A stretch of 64,000 bases of DNA, from NCBI GenBank assembly GCA_017483605.1, contig JAFUWG010000031.1:1-64000 (forward strand). Reading direction: 5' to 3'. Below the pieces are notes generated by a model that worked only from the letters and a program-made list of their open reading frames with translations, did no database searches and was not told the origin of the DNA. Source of the stretch: Bacteroidaceae bacterium. GTDB taxonomy: Bacteria > Bacteroidota > Bacteroidia > Bacteroidales > Bacteroidaceae. Position 1 is the stretch's first letter. Each line of letters starts with the position of its first letter. The position numbers and the translations under genes are program-made. Below, piece by piece: positions 34,351 to 43,058 of this stretch.

Positions 34351-34824
34351 TTATAATACGCCATCAGGAACAGAATCGCCAGAAGCCAGGGGCGTTTCTT
34401 CTTCCAAAATGATGCTGTCAGGCTGCACAAGCCCTTCGTCCAGGGCCGCCGTGTCTTGGTGGGTGGTGTCGTCTGGCAGCGTTTCATACATGGTGACAAG
34501 AGGACCCTCATCCACTATCTGCACATCCTGTATCGTATCTCCGGTGCCTTCAAAAGCGTGCATGACAGGACGTGCCTTTTTGTCGAACAAAGCGATACAA
34601 ACCACCGCCACAACAGACAAGACCAAATAGAGTGTGGTGGAGTGTTTGACCAATCGACCATCAGAGGGGTATCGCCACGAAACGTAAAAATAGCCCAATG
34701 AGAGCATCAGCCAAATGATACTCACCCATGTGAACCCAAACAAAAGGCACTTCATAAAGATGCAGACAAACACACTTGCTGCAATGACCAATCCGAAATC
34801 GCTATAGGGGTTTCTACGTTTCAT
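34351..34824 (-). CDS. Small membrane protein with acidic C-terminus
   Basis: 157 aa from the ATG at 34824 (MKRRNPYSDFGLVIAASV); the longer TTG-started reading overlaps the promoter box. Three hydrophobic helices in the first 90 residues (around 9-30, 31-48 and 62-82) are followed by an acidic, probably disordered tail (about 95-157). No family recognised. First gene of a two-gene unit. Confidence 0.65.
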   Translation of the reverse strand: MKRRNPYSDFGLVIAASVFVCIFMKCLLFGFTWVSIIWLMLSLGYFYVSWRYPSDGRLVKHSTTLYLVLSVVAVVCIALFDKKARPVMHAFEGTGDTIQDVQIVDEGPLVTMYETLPDDTTHQDTAALDEGLVQPDSIILEEETPLASGDSVPDGVL

Positions 34825-34863
34825 TTCACTTTGAAAATTCTCCTTTTTGTAGGTTTTCTCTCG

Positions 34864-34871
34864 CAAAATTA
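34864..34871 (-). promoter_or_regulatory. -7 box (TAATTTTG), divergent promoter, leftward
   Basis: Minus-strand TAATTTTGCG, 40 nt upstream of the ATG at 34824; it lies 43 bp from the rightward box at 34915. Confidence 0.5.
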
Positions 34872-34914
34872 GACATTCTTATCGGAATAAAAGAATGTTA
34901 AAGAGAAAAATTGC

Positions 34915-34922
34915 TACCTTTG
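34915..34922 (+). promoter_or_regulatory. -7 box (TACCTTTG), divergent promoter, rightward
   Basis: TACCTTTGCG, 23 nt upstream of the ATG at 34946. Confidence 0.55.
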
Positions 34923-34945
34923 CGCCCGAAAATAGAAAAAGAGTG

Positions 34946-35773
34946 ATGAAAAGGCATATAACACATTACATATTCTTAACTTTTTTGACACTTACAGCAG
35001 CCCTGACATCGGGATGCAGTTCAAGCACAAAATGGAACGACCTCGAGTTTTATCAAGTGGAGAAATTGGAGCAGTTGACCGAGACCCTTCCAGAAGAGGA
35101 CGAACCTGATGACTATCAGCCATTGCACGACAACAAGAAGCGAGAGATGGACGTAAAGGTTGACATGCAGTTTATGAGGTCAGACAATGATGCCAACGAA
35201 AACGTGTGCAGACTTATCAACGAACAACTCATAGAAATCCTGCTGAAACAGCCGAGCGACAGCACAACCATCGACGAAGCGGTGGAACAATACATTGAAG
35301 ATGTGAAAGCGGAATTTCGCAATGACGATGTGGCTCAAAACTATTACGAACACCTCACGGGCCGTGCTGAATACGGTTTTGAGAACGTGATTAACTACCG
35401 TCTTGTCGAGGAAGTGTTCACGGGCGGTGCTCACCCCAGCACTATCACAACCATTTTAAGATTCAATGCGATGACGGGAGAATTCATCGCACTTGACAAT
35501 GTTTTCCCGACCTCTAATCATGCTGCGTTGAAAGACATGCTGCTCGACAAACTCATGAAAGACAATGGCGTCCAGACGCTGGAAGGGCTGCAAGAGAAAG
35601 GCATCTTGGAGATGATGGATATGTTCGTCAGCACCAACTTTGCCCTCAGGAAAGACAGCATCGAGTTCCACTACAACGAGTACGACATCGCACCCTACGC
35701 ATACGGTCCATCCACCATCTGCCTTAGTTATGAGGATGTGCAGGAGTTGCTTGGCGTCGCTTACGAAAAGTAA
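34946..35773 (+). CDS. DUF3298-type (RsiV-like) lipoprotein
   Basis: 275 aa from the ATG at 34946; MKRHITHYIFLTFLTLTAALTSGC is a lipoprotein signal. The second half, TGGAHPSTITTILRFNAMTGEFIALDNVF followed by a C-terminal FHYNEYDIAPYAYGPSTICLSY, is the DUF3298 fold also found in the extracytoplasmic part of the anti-sigma factor RsiV (which binds lysozyme). Here there is no anti-sigma part. Its stop codon abuts that of the convergent Lrp gene with no spacer. Confidence 0.8.
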   Translation: MKRHITHYIFLTFLTLTAALTSGCSSSTKWNDLEFYQVEKLEQLTETLPEEDEPDDYQPLHDNKKREMDVKVDMQFMRSDNDANENVCRLINEQLIEILLKQPSDSTTIDEAVEQYIEDVKAEFRNDDVAQNYYEHLTGRAEYGFENVINYRLVEEVFTGGAHPSTITTILRFNAMTGEFIALDNVFPTSNHAALKDMLLDKLMKDNGVQTLEGLQEKGILEMMDMFVSTNFALRKDSIEFHYNEYDIAPYAYGPSTICLSYEDVQELLGVAYEK

Positions 35774-36247
35774 CTACAGAGGCAATCCGTAGGTAAGTTT
35801 CAGCGTGTCCATCACAAACAGAGAACGCACCTGAGAGATAAAGGGGAAGCCACCCACTTTGTCGAGAATAAACTGCTGATACTTTTGCATACTGCTGACA
35901 CAGACCTTCAGCATGTAATCGCCATCGCCAGAGATATTGTAGCATTCGGTCACTTCGTCCCATGAGCCAACCGTGTCGCGGAAGTCATTGGCAATCTGCT
36001 TGTTAATCTGTTTCATCGACACATTGCAGAAGACGATGAAGCCACGTTCCAACTTGTTGGCATCCAGCACAGCCACATAACTTTTTATGTATCCCAAGCG
36101 TTCCAAACGACGCTGGCGTTCGTATGTAGGTGTCACCGAGAGATGGACTTTCAAAGCCAACTCTTTGGTGGTCAATCGACTGTTCTCCTGAAGAATGCGA
36201 AGAATCTTGAGGTCGATTTCGTCCAGTTCGTGCATCATGCTTTCCAT
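35774..36247 (-). CDS. Lrp/AsnC family transcriptional regulator
   Basis: 157 aa from the ATG at 36247 (an ATG at 36238 is also possible). N-terminal winged helix-turn-helix (LDEIDLKILRILQENSRLTTKELA, residues about 7-60) and C-terminal RAM ligand domain (about 75-150, YNISGDGDYMLKV). It normally senses amino acids and binds DNA as a dimer or octamer; targets unknown. It lies 11 nt downstream of maf and is probably the last gene of the nitroreductase-DUF2520-kdsC-maf unit. Confidence 0.9.
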   Translation of the reverse strand: MESMMHELDEIDLKILRILQENSRLTTKELALKVHLSVTPTYERQRRLERLGYIKSYVAVLDANKLERGFIVFCNVSMKQINKQIANDFRDTVGSWDEVTECYNISGDGDYMLKVCVSSMQKYQQFILDKVGGFPFISQVRSLFVMDTLKLTYGLPL

Positions 36248-36258
36248 AAATTCGCTAT

Positions 36259-36858
36259 TTAGAAGTTTTTCAATTCCGTGTAAAGTCGTTGGATAGGCAG
36301 TCCCATCACATTGAAGTAGGAACCTTCCAAACGGGTGACGCCAACAAAGCCAATCCATTCTTGAATGCCATACGCGCCAGCCTTGTCAAAAGGTTGATAT
36401 GAATCTACGTAATACGTTATTTCTTCGTCAGTTAACGAGGAGAAAAACACCTTTGAAGTAGAGGCAAATTGTGTTGTCTTTTTCTTTGTCACAATCGAAA
36501 CGCCTGTGATGACTTCATGGGCGTGTCCCGACAGTTGTTGCAACATCCTGATGGCCTCTTCCCTACTCTTCGGCTTTCCCAACACCTGTCCCTTGTCATA
36601 GACAATCGTGTCTGCCGTAATAATCAGTTCATCATCAGCCATCGTCTGACGGTATGCCTCTGCTTTCTTGCCAGAGATGAACATCGGTATTTCCTCTCCC
36701 TTCAACGTGTCAGGGTAACTCTCGTCGATGTCCTTCAAGGTCCGAACCTCAAAGTTAATGTCCAAACCTCCAAGCAGTTCCTTGCGACGAGGCGAGTTGC
36801 TGGCAAGCACCACTCGATAGCCTTCTACCAGCCGAAAGCCGTGCTGTTGTGCATCCAT
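36259..36858 (-). CDS. maf: Maf family nucleoside triphosphate pyrophosphatase
   Basis: 199 aa. The start motif [14 protein letters not shown] (residues 16-29), [15 protein letters not shown] and [28 protein letters not shown] are diagnostic. Maf proteins hydrolyse dTTP/UTP and modified nucleotides, acting as house-cleaning enzymes. The gene overlaps kdsC by 34 nt in another frame, so the two are coupled. Confidence 0.94.
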   Translation of the reverse strand: MDAQQHGFRLVEGYRVVLASNSPRRKELLGGLDINFEVRTLKDIDESYPDTLKGEEIPMFISGKKAEAYRQTMADDELIITADTIVYDKGQVLGKPKSREEAIRMLQQLSGHAHEVITGVSIVTKKKTTQFASTSKVFFSSLTDEEITYYVDSYQPFDKAGAYGIQEWIGFVGVTRLEGSYFNVMGLPIQRLYTELKNF

Positions 36859-37370
36859 AAATTCTGTGCTTTTAATACTTGTTCAACAATGTCACGTGCA
36901 CACCCTTGCCCACCATTCTTGTGAGACACATATTTGCAAACCGCCTTGATTTCAGGTACGGCATCGGCAGGGCAGCAAGGCAAGCCGCACACACTCAGCA
37001 CCTCATAATCAGGGATGTCGTCGCCCACATAGATGATTTCCTCATCCTTCAAGCCGTACTTTTCTTTCAGGTCGTTGTAGGTTTTTATCTTGACAGCAGC
37101 ACCCAGGATGACATCTTTCAATCCAAGTCCTTCGTATCGCACCCGCACCGCCTCCGTCCTGCCACCCGTGATGATGGCAAGAATCAATCCGCACTTCACG
37201 GCGTGCTGCATCGCATAACCATCCTTGATGTTGACCGTTCGCATCGGGTCGCCATTGGGATGCTGAGGAATCGTCTCGCAGGAGAGTACCCCATCCACAT
37301 CAAAAAAGATGGCACGAATTTTCGTTAAGTCATAATCAATCATAAAGTTCTCATCATCAATAACAAACAT
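36825..37370 (-). CDS. kdsC: 3-deoxy-D-manno-octulosonate 8-phosphate phosphatase (HAD type)
   Basis: 181 aa starting at 37370 in a TAATG overlap with the upstream stop; an ATG at 37343 (MIDYDLTKI) is the alternative. HAD motif FFDVDGVLS gives D24 and D26, with ITGG and GDDIPDYEV as later motifs and no cap domain, as in KdsC. It releases Kdo from Kdo-8-phosphate for lipopolysaccharide core synthesis. No kdsA or kdsB is nearby. Confidence 0.9.
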   Translation of the reverse strand: MFVIDDENFMIDYDLTKIRAIFFDVDGVLSCETIPQHPNGDPMRTVNIKDGYAMQHAVKCGLILAIITGGRTEAVRVRYEGLGLKDVILGAAVKIKTYNDLKEKYGLKDEEIIYVGDDIPDYEVLSVCGLPCCPADAVPEIKAVCKYVSHKNGGQGCARDIVEQVLKAQNLWMHNSTAFGW

Positions 37371-38134
37371 TAAGAATTTGCGTGGATGCTCTCACTCAGC
37401 ATCTTATAAATCATCTGCCACTCAGGCTTTCCGTCCAACAGTTGCAACTGCTTGTCAATCACATTGGTGTCCCAACGAACAGCAGGTCCCGTCTGTGCCT
37501 CTTTCGGAGAGAGCGTATAGAGTTTGCTGGCTGTTTCATCTATCAGGGGACGCATCACGCTAAACGGGATGTCGCCATGCTCTTTCAGCAGTTGGGCACC
37601 CAACGTGTAGCAATGATTGGCAAAATTGCAGCAGAACACCGCCGCCAGATGCAGATACTGGCGGTTTTCGCTGTTCATCTCATAGACCGTGTCGGAAATG
37701 GTGCCTGCCAAATCTTTCAACAACTGGAGGTCGCTGTCATTCTGCGCCTCCACAAAGCAAGGCACGATGCTAAAATCGACCTCTTTCTGCTTAGAAAACG
37801 TCTGCATCGGATAAAACACGCCACGCCGCACCGTTGGCAAGATGTCAACAGAAATGCTACCTGCCGTGTGGACAAACAGTTGCCCTTCACGCCCTTCGCA
37901 CAAAGCATACGCAACCGACTGAATGGCAGTGTCTTTCACGGATATGACGTACACATCCGCACTTTTCAGCACCTCGGTCGGCTGAATGGTGTATGGGCAC
38001 TTCAAGGCGAGTGCCAACGTCTTGGCAGATTCTTCCGTGCGGCTATACACTTGTGCGATGTCATGCCCTGCACGCGAAAGTGCTTTGCCCAAGTTGGTGG
38101 CAAGATTGCCGGCTCCGATAAGAACGATTTTCAT
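37370..38134 (-). CDS. Rossmann-fold and DUF2520 domain protein
   Basis: 254 aa. N-terminal dinucleotide-binding motif [19 protein letters not shown], then a C-terminal helical DUF2520 domain ([19 protein letters not shown]). It resembles pyrroline-5-carboxylate or ketopantoate reductase-like oxidoreductases, but the substrate is unknown. In Bacteroidales it commonly neighbours kdsC-like and maf genes, as here (stop overlaps the kdsC start by one base); that recollection is not checked. Confidence 0.85.
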   Translation of the reverse strand: MKIVLIGAGNLATNLGKALSRAGHDIAQVYSRTEESAKTLALALKCPYTIQPTEVLKSADVYVISVKDTAIQSVAYALCEGREGQLFVHTAGSISVDILPTVRRGVFYPMQTFSKQKEVDFSIVPCFVEAQNDSDLQLLKDLAGTISDTVYEMNSENRQYLHLAAVFCCNFANHCYTLGAQLLKEHGDIPFSVMRPLIDETASKLYTLSPKEAQTGPAVRWDTNVIDKQLQLLDGKPEWQMIYKMLSESIHANS

Positions 38135-38156
38135 ATTGCGTCCAACATTTTAGGGG

Positions 38157-38696
38157 TTATTCTTCCTCGGGGAACGGGCCGATGTGCACATTCTCCCACT
38201 TGAGTTTGTCTTCGTCCTGCGGTTTCCGTTCGATGGCTGGATAGCCAAAGCCGATGACGCATTCTGCCGTCAGGTTTTCAGGATAACGAAGCAAGAAACG
38301 AAGCACATTGTCGGAGGGTTCGCCATTCTCCATGAAGCGGTTGCGAATCTGACACCAGCAGGAACCCAAGCCCAAGTCGGTTGCCTGATATTGCATCGTG
38401 ACAGCAGCCAAGGAGGCATCCTCGCACCACGCGTCAGTCACTTCCCTATCGCCCAACACCACAACCGCCACTTTCGCACCGGCTACGAATTGGCTACCCA
38501 TCGGACGGCAGAGAGAAATCTTTTCCAGCAGGTTCTTGTCGTCCACCACCACGAAATGCCAAGCCCGTGTGCCCTTGCTGGTGGGCGACATGAGTGCGGC
38601 ACGAAGAATCGTCTGCAAATCTTCTGCGGGGATGTCCTGGTCGGTAAACTTGCGTACACTACGGCGTTTCTGCACCAAATCCTTAAAATTTTCCAT
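38157..38696 (-). CDS. Nitroreductase family FMN protein
   Basis: 179 aa. RRSVRKFTDQDI at the N-terminus, SPTSKGTRAWHFVVV and the C-terminal CVIGFGYPAIERKP are the FMN-binding blocks of this family. The natural substrate (a quinone, flavin or nitro compound) cannot be deduced. It is the first gene of the unit leading through DUF2520, kdsC and maf to the Lrp regulator, 22 nt ahead of the next gene, and is divergent from mltG. Confidence 0.9.
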   Translation of the reverse strand: MENFKDLVQKRRSVRKFTDQDIPAEDLQTILRAALMSPTSKGTRAWHFVVVDDKNLLEKISLCRPMGSQFVAGAKVAVVVLGDREVTDAWCEDASLAAVTMQYQATDLGLGSCWCQIRNRFMENGEPSDNVLRFLLRYPENLTAECVIGFGYPAIERKPQDEDKLKWENVHIGPFPEEE

Positions 38697-38779
38697 CGTT
38701 TTGAGGTTTTAATCTGTGAAATTTGCTGTAAAGTTAGAAAACTTTCCTCATATAAGAACAAACTTTGCAGGATATTTCT

Positions 38780-38787
38780 TATCTTTG
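38780..38787 (+). promoter_or_regulatory. -7 box (TATCTTTG) for mltG
   Basis: TATCTTTGCA, 103 nt upstream of the ATG at 38891. Confidence 0.55.
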
Positions 38788-38890
38788 CAATATATTTAAG
38801 AATAAATAAGAATTGAATTGACATTTTTTTGCCATGAAAAGGTGAAAAAGCAAACGTTTTTACTAAGCACACTAAACAAATCAAGAAAAT

Positions 38891-39949
38891 ATGTCTAAGA
38901 AGACGAAATCTAAAAGTGTTTTCAGAAATACCGTCTGGGTATTGATGGGCTGTCTGCTCGCAGCAGGGGTGCTTACTGCCGTTTGGCTCTACAGAAGCGG
39001 CTTCAACACGACCGAAACGACGTACCTGTATATCGACACGGACGACGATGTGGATTCTGTCGGTCAGAAAATCGCAGAGGTGGCAAAGCCGCAAAACATG
39101 AGGGTGTTTCACCTCTATGCAGGGCTGCTCAATCTGAAAGAGCACATCCGCACAGGACGATATGAGGTGACTCCCGACCAGACCATGTTGAACCTGATTC
39201 GCAACATACGCAATCACAACGAGAAGCCCATCATGATGGTGGTTCCGTCGGTCAGAACGATGGAAGAGATGGCTGGACGGCTGGGAAATCAACTGATGAT
39301 AGATTCTGCCAGCATCACCGACTACCTGAAAGACGAAGGCAAGATTGCCGCATTGGGCTACACAAAGGAGTCGCTGCCGGGACTGTTTGTGCCCAACACG
39401 TATGAGGTGTATTGGGACATGAGCATCGACCGACTCTTCGAGCGATTGCAAAAAGAAAATGCCGCCTTCTGGAATGAGAGCCGACTTGCCAAGTTGCAAG
39501 AAGTGAGCGAGTATGCCGGCGAGGAGATGACGAAAGAAAAAGTCATCACGCTGGCAGCCATCGTGGACAGCGAAACCGCCAACAACGGCGAGAAGCCCAA
39601 CATTGCGGCACTCTACATGAACCGAATGCGGAAGGGAATGCCGCTGCAGAGCGACCCCACCGTCATCTACGCACTGAAGGATTTCTCCATTCGGCGTGTC
39701 CTCCATGAACACCTCAAGGTCGATTCGCCCTACAACACCTACAGAAACACGGGGCTTCCACCTGGCCCCATCCGTGTGCCCAGCATTGCGGGCATCGACG
39801 CGGTGCTGAATCATGCCAACAACAATTATATATATATGTGTGCCAAGGAAGACTTTTCGGGCACGCACAACTTTGCCGTCAACTACGCCGAGCATCTGCT
39901 CAATGCGGCAAAATATGTGAAGGCACTCAATGAGAGGGGCATACGTTGA
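38891..39949 (+). CDS. mltG: Endolytic peptidoglycan transglycosylase MltG-like
   Basis: 352 aa with one N-terminal membrane helix (about 14-37). The catalytic domain has the family string LAAIVDSET, then ALYMNRMRKGMPLQSDPTVIYAL, and ends with GLPPGPIRVPS. MltG cleaves nascent glycan strands in the inner membrane and sets strand length. The block usually reads VExET; here the first acidic residue is Asp, while the second Glu is kept. It is a single gene followed by a repeat-rich spacer. Confidence 0.92.
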   Translation: MSKKTKSKSVFRNTVWVLMGCLLAAGVLTAVWLYRSGFNTTETTYLYIDTDDDVDSVGQKIAEVAKPQNMRVFHLYAGLLNLKEHIRTGRYEVTPDQTMLNLIRNIRNHNEKPIMMVVPSVRTMEEMAGRLGNQLMIDSASITDYLKDEGKIAALGYTKESLPGLFVPNTYEVYWDMSIDRLFERLQKENAAFWNESRLAKLQEVSEYAGEEMTKEKVITLAAIVDSETANNGEKPNIAALYMNRMRKGMPLQSDPTVIYALKDFSIRRVLHEHLKVDSPYNTYRNTGLPPGPIRVPSIAGIDAVLNHANNNYIYMCAKEDFSGTHNFAVNYAEHLLNAAKYVKALNERGIR

Positions 39950-40029
39950 TAAGACAAAGAAGAGAACCTCGCGAACGAAAGTCCCTCGCCTCCACAAGCG
40001 GCTTTGGGGTTTCCTCGCAAGAGAAGTTG

Positions 40030-40106
40030 TTCATCGTCGTTGAATAATTGTTCATCGTCGTTGAATAAATGTTCATCGACAGCGAATAATTATTCATCGA
40101 CGACGA
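40030..40106. repeat. 21-bp tandem repeat, four units
   Basis: TTCATCGTCGTTGAATAATTG-like units start at 40030, 40051, 40072 and 40093. Units 1-2 carry CGTCGTTGAA and units 3-4 carry CGACAGCGAA or CGACGACGAA, so the first and last are also inverted partners (GTTGTTCATCGTCG against CGACGACGAACAAC). It lies 51 nt ahead of the GH43 ATG. Confidence 0.85.
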
Positions 40107-40156
40107 ACAACGAAGAAAAAAAACATTTGTTTAGATTAGCATATAGAGAAAGATTT

Positions 40157-43039
40157 ATGAAAAAAATGATTTTACCACTGCTGCTGATGGCTTCGACCAC
40201 ATTGTCAGCCCAGCAGAGACCGAGAGAGTACACACCGTCGCCCGTCGCCGGCACAGCATGGAATGCCCCAGGGAATGCCAACCCGTTCATCCCTGGCTAT
40301 TTCGCCGACCCTACCATCCGTAAGTTTGGCGACACCTATTATCTATACGCCACCACCGACGGAACGGGCAACGGCTACGGCCCCGCACAGGTGTGGGTGA
40401 GCAAGGACTTTGTCAACTGGAAGAACATCGTGATGAACTGGCCGACCACCGAGGTGGTGTGGGCACCCGATGTGGTGCAACAGCCCAACGGAAAGTTCCG
40501 CTACTACTATTGCGAACCTTGCAACATCAACATTGGCGAAAGCGACTCCCCGATTGGCCCTTGGCACAATATTCTCGGAAAGGAAGATGCCGTGATGGTG
40601 CCCGACCGATATGTGCACAACGTGATTACGCTCGACCCGCAACTCTTCACCGACGACGACAAGAGCCAATATCTGTATTTCACCACATGGGGCATCTACA
40701 AAGGCTTTGGATGCGGCGTGGCGAAACTGAAAGACGGTGATTTTGACCTCTCGGCATTGTCTGCCAGCGTGCAGAAAGATGCTCGCCGATGGAACGAGGG
40801 CAATCCCTTCCCGATTGCAGCCGACGAGTTTTTCAGCGAGAAACGGTTGATTCCCAACACGGAACTGAAAGACATCTTCGAGGCTCCGTTCGTGTTCAAG
40901 AAGGATGGTATCTACTACTTCACTTATTCGTCAGGCAGTTGCCACACCGACACCTACCGTGTGCAATATGCCACCTCTACCGTAGGACCAATGGGACCGT
41001 TCGAGTATAAAGGTGAACTCTTGACAACCAACGAAGACGAGACCGTTCACGGCCCTGGCCACCACTCCATCATCGAAATCGGTGGCAAGTACTACATTGT
41101 CTATCATCGCCACAACAACCCGAAATCCATCCACGGTTTCAACCGTCAGGTGTGCATCGACGAACTGAAGTTCGATGCACAGGGAAACATCATTCCCATC
41201 ATCCCAACCCACAACGCTCAAAATGTGGACATTTTCAAAGGAGCATCGAAGTACAAGAATCTCGCTTACGGAGCCAAAGTCACCGCCTCTTCTTACTATG
41301 ACGATTGGTTCAAGCCAGAATATGCGGTGGATGACAACAATGCCACTTTGTGGAAAGCCCGTCACAGCAACTGGGACAACCAACAGCCAAACCAGCCCCA
41401 CAACGACGAATGGCTGCAGATTGACCTTGGCAAACCTATGAAGTTCAACGAAGTATGGACACAGTTCGAGTATGCCACCTTCTTCTATCAGTATAAGATA
41501 GAAACCTCTCTTGATGGACAGAACTGGACACTCTATGCCGACCACACAGACAATACCATGCAAGGCTCGCCAATGATTGACAAGGGTGCAGTAAAGGCGC
41601 AATATGTCCGCATCACCATCACCGACACACAGAAGAACGGACACATGCCCGCCATCTGGAACGTGAAAGTGTGGACGAAAGCACCTGTCCTGCCCGACAC
41701 CAACGTGGAGAGCAACGATGGCTATCCAGGTATGCACAAGAAAGATGTGGAAGTCAGCCAACGCAACTTCGCCTCCGACCTCGTTTTCTTCGATGCTGGC
41801 ATGATTGCAGCCATGAGACCCAACGATAAGCCTTTCGACATAGACGAAGTGGTGTGCTACAAAGCCCAACCAGGCACTCCCGAACCTTCCATGACGCTAA
41901 AAGCCAACAAGCCTATCCGTGCCCGTGTGAAGGACGGCAAGTGGGCACTCTTCTTCAACGGAACCCAACGGCTCGTGAGCGACGTGGTGCTGCCCGAAAG
42001 TTATCGCTACAATTCACCCTACACCATCGCAGCATGGGTGATGAGTACCAAAGTAGGAGCCGTCTCCACCGTGGCATCGCTCTCTTCCTCCCATGCCGAC
42101 CTTGCCCGAACGGAGTTCCGTCTGGGCACCAACCCTGCAGACGGACTTATCAACCATAATGGTTCGTTCGAGAGCAGCGGTGCACCCAAGGAAATCAAGG
42201 AGGGCGAAGGCAAATGGCAGTTCTGGGTGGTGACGTTCGATGGCTGGATGGAGCGTGCCTACGTGAACGGTCAGTTGGTGAAAGAGAAGAACAACTTCCT
42301 GATGGTGCGCCCCGAAGGACACATCACGATTGGTGCCGACGGTTCAGGAGCCAACAACTTCATGGGCTACATCAGCAGCCTGATGATTGCGCCCAAATCG
42401 ATGACAACAGAGGAGGTAGAACAGTTCTACCAGATGAGTAGCCAGTTCAACGTGCCCTCACTCGGCGACGACGACTTTGAGGAAATCGACCCCGACAGCA
42501 AGTTTGTCCTTTCGCCCGACATGAAGCCGACGTTTGAAAAGAAGGAAGCCTTCACGCTTTCCACCCAATCGGGCGACTTCAACAATGCACCATTGGAAAA
42601 CGGCGGCGAAGTGTACAAGGAAGTGACGGGCGACTTTGTGGTAATGACGACCGTTGCCGATATGGAAGGACTGAAACAGCACAACGTGACAGGCTTCAAC
42701 GAAGGTGGAATCCTGATTGCTGATGGCGAGACGTTCTATCAGTTGGGGGCATTTCCACTCTACAACTGCGGCAATATGCTCACCGTGCTGAGCGGTCGTG
42801 GCCGTCCCCAATTCCCCAACTATAAGGGCTACGACTTCGACCCCATCATGCAGTTTGAGCGTCGTGGCAACCAACTTTTTGCCCGCACCAGCAAGGACGG
42901 AAAGACTTGGAACAACATGCCGGGCTCGCCACTCGAAGTGAACAGCCCCACGCTGAAAGTGGGTGCCTACCAAACCACCTACAATGAAAACCCGTCATGG
43001 GTGAAACTGAGCGACTACATCCTCTACCAGAAGAAGTAA
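40157..43039 (+). CDS. Secreted GH43 family glycosidase with discoidin and LamG-like modules
   Basis: 960 aa from the ATG at 40157; codons further upstream fall in a tandem repeat. Signal peptide MKKMILPLLLMASTTLSAQ, then a five-bladed propeller (about 40-365) with D51 (GYFADPTIR), D160 (ITLDPQLF) and E242 (DIFEAPFVF) as expected catalytic residues. A F5/8-type C/CBM32-like module (about 390-545; AVDDNNATLWKA, WLQIDLGKPM), a LamG-like module and a beta-xylosidase C-terminal-like domain follow. It probably removes arabinose or xylose from plant or host glycans. The GH2 gene starts 19 nt later; no SusC/SusD pair is present. Confidence 0.9.
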   Translation: MKKMILPLLLMASTTLSAQQRPREYTPSPVAGTAWNAPGNANPFIPGYFADPTIRKFGDTYYLYATTDGTGNGYGPAQVWVSKDFVNWKNIVMNWPTTEVVWAPDVVQQPNGKFRYYYCEPCNINIGESDSPIGPWHNILGKEDAVMVPDRYVHNVITLDPQLFTDDDKSQYLYFTTWGIYKGFGCGVAKLKDGDFDLSALSASVQKDARRWNEGNPFPIAADEFFSEKRLIPNTELKDIFEAPFVFKKDGIYYFTYSSGSCHTDTYRVQYATSTVGPMGPFEYKGELLTTNEDETVHGPGHHSIIEIGGKYYIVYHRHNNPKSIHGFNRQVCIDELKFDAQGNIIPIIPTHNAQNVDIFKGASKYKNLAYGAKVTASSYYDDWFKPEYAVDDNNATLWKARHSNWDNQQPNQPHNDEWLQIDLGKPMKFNEVWTQFEYATFFYQYKIETSLDGQNWTLYADHTDNTMQGSPMIDKGAVKAQYVRITITDTQKNGHMPAIWNVKVWTKAPVLPDTNVESNDGYPGMHKKDVEVSQRNFASDLVFFDAGMIAAMRPNDKPFDIDEVVCYKAQPGTPEPSMTLKANKPIRARVKDGKWALFFNGTQRLVSDVVLPESYRYNSPYTIAAWVMSTKVGAVSTVASLSSSHADLARTEFRLGTNPADGLINHNGSFESSGAPKEIKEGEGKWQFWVVTFDGWMERAYVNGQLVKEKNNFLMVRPEGHITIGADGSGANNFMGYISSLMIAPKSMTTEEVEQFYQMSSQFNVPSLGDDDFEEIDPDSKFVLSPDMKPTFEKKEAFTLSTQSGDFNNAPLENGGEVYKEVTGDFVVMTTVADMEGLKQHNVTGFNEGGILIADGETFYQLGAFPLYNCGNMLTVLSGRGRPQFPNYKGYDFDPIMQFERRGNQLFARTSKDGKTWNNMPGSPLEVNSPTLKVGAYQTTYNENPSWVKLSDYILYQKK

Positions 43040-43058
43040 CTAACACCTATTATACAAT

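Noticed and set aside
38483..39997. 504-codon minus-strand frame opposite mltG
   Set aside because: It also runs through the mltG promoter and into the nitroreductase gene; clearly non-coding.
40030..40106. CRISPR array
   Set aside because: The 21-bp units are contiguous without unique spacers, and no cas gene is present; the same applies to the 23-bp and 24-bp arrays.
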